Source: Clostridia bacterium (lineage in GTDB: Bacteria > Bacillota > Clostridia > Oscillospirales > Acutalibacteraceae). Taken from it: 7,281 bases of DNA. This document shows, piece by piece, positions 5,408 to 7,281 of the stretch. The stretch covers positions 1 through 7,281 of the forward strand of contig CAAFXS010000027.1 of the NCBI GenBank assembly GCA_900767025.1, in the 5' to 3' direction. Within the stretch, counting starts at the first letter, position 1, and each line of letters begins with the position of its first letter. A program made the position numbers and the translations under genes. The notes beneath the pieces are model-generated. The model saw nothing but the letters and a program-made list of their open reading frames with translations, was not told the DNA's origin and searched no databases.

Positions 5408-7281
5408 ATGCCTAATAAATTTGAGCTGATTACAAAAGCGTACAGTGATGGGTGTGCTGATGTAATTCGCTCCCCTCAAAATTGGTGTGAATTTCTTTCT
5501 TCTGCCTGCTATAATTACCGCTTGCGTTTTGATGAACAACTCCTTATTTTCCTTCAAAGACCTGACGCTATGGCAGTTCTTGAATTTGAAAAGTGGAATA
5601 AGAGGTTTAACCGTAAAATAAACCGAAACGCAAAAGGTATTGCAGTATTCGCAGATGTTGAAAGAACGAAAATAAAACACTACTTTGATATTTCCGATAC
5701 TAACGAAAATGAATTCTCCCGCCCTGTCCCTATATGGAAATATAAGGACGAGTATGAGAATGATGTTATTGAAACACTTGAAAACACCTTCGGTGCTTTG
5801 AGCAATAAAAACGATATTGTTGATGCAGTAATGTCAGCTGCAGATAACGCAGTTGAGGACAATACCGTTGACTATATCGCAGAGCTGCCGAATATTAAGA
5901 ATGACAGTTTTCTTGAAGAACTCGACGATGACAGTATTTCAACAATATATCGCAGAGCAATCAAAAACAGCGTTGCCTTTATGGTGCTTACAAGACTTGG
6001 AATAAATGCAAACGAGTATTTCAGCCGTGAAGATTTTGAGGGCGTAGTTAATTTCAATACTACCGAAACTCTTAATGCTCTCGGCTACGCTACAAGTGAT
6101 ATTACGGAAATTGCACTTAATGAAGTGTCAAAAACCGTACTATCATTGGAAAAATCAAATCGCATAATTGCAAAATCCGAAAAGGCGGAATATACTAAAG
6201 CCGAAAACAAAAATATTGAAAGGAGTGTTTCAAATGACACAAATTACTTACAGAAAACAGGGCGAAGTGCAGATACCGAACTTGGTACTTCCGGCACAGA
6301 AGAATTTGACATTGAGCAGATATGGTCTGATGAGGAAAAAGTTTCTCAAGGAGGAGCATCGTCTGCTGTATTACAACCTGTTGACAACGGGCAAGCTCGA
6401 CAGCCATCTGCAAGAGGTGGACGAGAGAGCGAAATCAATGGAGGAATCATTGATGAAGAAAATGTCAGCTCAAGAGGGCTTGACCGAGGAGCTGAAAGCA
6501 ACCGACCAAATGACTTGGGTTCAGGGAATGAACAACCTGAAACAGAGAGTGCAGGAAATCGTGATGAAAGAGGTAATTTACGCTCTGTAACTGATGAATT
6601 GCCACCGTTTTTGGATAATGATTTGATTATGGGTGTGCTTGAAAATTCCAATGATGATTTAGTTCATAAAAAATCGTTTATTGTGGAAAAATTCAAGGAA
6701 TTGAGCGTGAGCGAAAGAATACCATATACTCAAACTCTTTACGGTGGGCGTTTTACGGAATACAACATCAACAATACAATAGTCGGCTTAAAAGCAGAAA
6801 AGGACGGACTTCTTATGTACGAGGGAACTTACAAATCTCGCACAAAGGAGTCCGTTTTTTCTTGGGAAATTGTTGCAGAGCTTATCGGTCAGTTGATTGA
6901 TAGCGGAAAATACCTGCCGAAAGAAAAAAAGAAACAGGAACAAGAACAATCTGCACAAATCGGTTTATTTGACTATGTTGCCGATATACCCGAAGAACAA
7001 TATGTTGATGAAAGCAATCAGGTATCTTTATTTACCGATTTCGGTGTATCACAGCAGATTATTGATGAGGCTCTTTGTATCGGTGCCAATGATACCAACA
7101 GTACACTTGATATTGCTATGTTCTTTCGTCGTGACAGAGGCACAGAATACAATACTGAATTTCTTAAAAAGCACTATAAAACTAACGGCGCAGGCTTTTA
7201 TTTCAACAACGAACAGTTGTCCGTTTGGTATAACGAAAACGGCTTTAATGTCGCAAAAGGCACTACTGCTCAAAAGCCTTC
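5408..7281 (+). CDS. N-terminal 624 residues of a giant ICE helicase/methylase-like polyvalent protein (3' end outside window)
   Basis: From the ATG at 5408 (AGGAG at 5392-5396, a rather long 11-base spacing) the frame stays open to the window edge. The first 255 residues match what I remember of the N-terminus of the very large SNF2-helicase/DNA-methylase-like proteins of Tn1549-type elements: MPNKFELITKAY, then RFDEQLLIFLQRPDA (40-54) and NRNAKGIAVF. The W...NRNAKGIAVF stretch also recalls the start of ArdC-type antirestriction domains. Residues about 265-395 form a Gly/Ser/Asn/Glu/Arg-rich linker whose DNA also encodes tnpV in another frame. Residues 403-506 and 546-624 look like two copies of one divergent module. 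Between them lie QIGLF (517-521) and QVSLF (538-542), which resemble sliding-clamp-binding peptides. The catalytic domains would lie beyond the window and are not seen. The probable role is element DNA processing or replication. Confidence 0.85.
   Translation, partial: MPNKFELITKAYSDGCADVIRSPQNWCEFLSSACYNYRLRFDEQLLIFLQRPDAMAVLEFEKWNKRFNRKINRNAKGIAVFADVERTKIKHYFDISDTNENEFSRPVPIWKYKDEYENDVIETLENTFGALSNKNDIVDAVMSAADNAVEDNTVDYIAELPNIKNDSFLEELDDDSISTIYRRAIKNSVAFMVLTRLGINANEYFSREDFEGVVNFNTTETLNALGYATSDITEIALNEVSKTVLSLEKSNRIIAKSEKAEYTKAENKNIERSVSNDTNYLQKTGRSADTELGTSGTEEFDIEQIWSDEEKVSQGGASSAVLQPVDNGQARQPSARGGRESEINGGIIDEENVSSRGLDRGAESNRPNDLGSGNEQPETESAGNRDERGNLRSVTDELPPFLDNDLIMGVLENSNDDLVHKKSFIVEKFKELSVSERIPYTQTLYGGRFTEYNINNTIVGLKAEKDGLLMYEGTYKSRTKESVFSWEIVAELIGQLIDSGKYLPKEKKKQEQEQSAQIGLFDYVADIPEEQYVDESNQVSLFTDFGVSQQIIDEALCIGANDTNSTLDIAMFFRRDRGTEYNTEFLKKHYKTNGAGFYFNNEQLSVWYNENGFNVAKGTTAQKP
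6221..6225 (+). promoter_or_regulatory. Shine-Dalgarno for the nested tnpV gene
   Basis: AGGAG within GAAAGGAGTG lies eight bases before the ATG at 6234. It sits in the middle of the giant gene's coding sequence, where it is read as the residues Ile-Glu-Arg-Ser. It decides between the ATG at 6234 and a second in-frame ATG at 6168, which has no comparable site and would add 22 unrelated Lys/Arg-rich residues. Confidence 0.75.
6234..6590 (+). CDS. tnpV: TnpV-like transposon protein encoded inside the giant gene in the +1 frame
   Basis: The 118-residue product, starting at the ATG at 6234 with its own AGGAG, has the features I know from the TnpV family of clostridial transposons (first described on Tn4451). 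These are an N-terminal ITYRKQGEVQIPNLVLP block, SRYGLMRKKFLKE, the LLTTGKLDSHLQEVDERA helix, QEGLTEELKATDQMTWVQGM and MNNLKQRVQEIVMKEVIYAL. It ends at the usual family length of about 110-120 residues. It was compared to phage excisionases when described, but its role in transposition is unproven. It lies wholly inside the 5408 gene, offset by one base, opposite a low-complexity linker of that protein. A functional protein family in one frame over a disordered linker in the other argues that both are real. The missing piece is evidence of expression. Confidence 0.82.
   Translation: MTQITYRKQGEVQIPNLVLPAQKNLTLSRYGLMRKKFLKEEHRLLYYNLLTTGKLDSHLQEVDERAKSMEESLMKKMSAQEGLTEELKATDQMTWVQGMNNLKQRVQEIVMKEVIYAL

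Noticed and set aside
5264..5680. Antisense frame of 138 codons opposite the start of the giant gene
   Set aside because: It is opposite two supported + strand genes, and no motif was recognised.
6168..6233. Extending tnpV upstream to the ATG at 6168
   Set aside because: There is no ribosome site before 6168. The extra residues are Lys/Arg/Asn-rich and unlike the family N-terminus, whereas 6234 has AGGAG at good spacing.
6234..6590. A frameshift in the giant gene, with the +1 frame as its true continuation
   Set aside because: The host frame is uninterrupted through and beyond this region, and its downstream modules stay in the original frame. The +1 frame ends in its own stop with a complete TnpV-like C-terminus.
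1..7281. CRISPR array, insertion-sequence ends or element attachment site
   Set aside because: No regularly spaced direct repeats, terminal inverted repeats or transposase/integrase genes were found by reading both strands.

Overview
The window looks like part of an integrative and conjugative element (ICE, conjugative transposon) of the broad Tn1549 type, from a gut-type Clostridia/Firmicutes host. Four things point that way: AT-rich DNA with AGGAGG-type ribosome binding sites throughout; a Gram-positive cell-wall-anchored surface protein; a string of tightly coupled small orphan genes; and the start of a very large polyvalent helicase/methylase-like protein that carries the tnpV gene inside it in another frame. 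The host assignment is inference. No rRNA, tRNA or housekeeping gene is present to confirm it.

Layout, all on the + strand. (1) 2-2752: the C-terminal 916 residues of a long surface protein made of eight CnaB/SpaA-like modules, ending in a variant sortase signal (TPKTSD), a membrane segment and a Lys-rich tail. Its true start lies upstream of the window. (2) 2752-2844: a 30-residue single-pass membrane peptide whose start codon overlaps the surface-protein stop (TAATG). (3) 2859-2889: an intrinsic terminator that closes this first unit. (4) 2938 to the end of the window: a second, tightly packed unit with overlaps or gaps of 14 nt or less. It holds a 193-aa orphan, an 89-aa orphan that resembles its N-terminal half, a 52-aa CxxC/CxxC zinc-ribbon-like protein (3785-3943), a 76-aa helical protein, a 240-aa orphan, a 183-aa orphan, and the first 624 residues of the giant protein from 5408, which remains open at the window edge.

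The most striking feature is at 6234-6590. A complete TnpV-like gene (118 aa) with its own Shine-Dalgarno sits in the +1 frame inside the giant gene. The host frame there encodes a Gly/Ser/Asn/Glu/Arg-rich, probably disordered linker. Both frames are open across the whole overlap, so this is overprinting and not a frameshift. Downstream of the linker the giant protein shows two copies of a divergent module, separated by two sliding-clamp-binding-like pentapeptides (QIGLF and QVSLF).

Taken together, the first unit would decorate the cell surface, perhaps for adhesion or mating contact. The second would supply cytoplasmic, DNA-handling accessory functions of the element. The roles of the small genes are not known to me. 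The only non-coding stretch is 2845-2937, which holds the terminator and a weak promoter candidate. No CRISPR array, insertion sequence, RNA gene or attachment site was seen.
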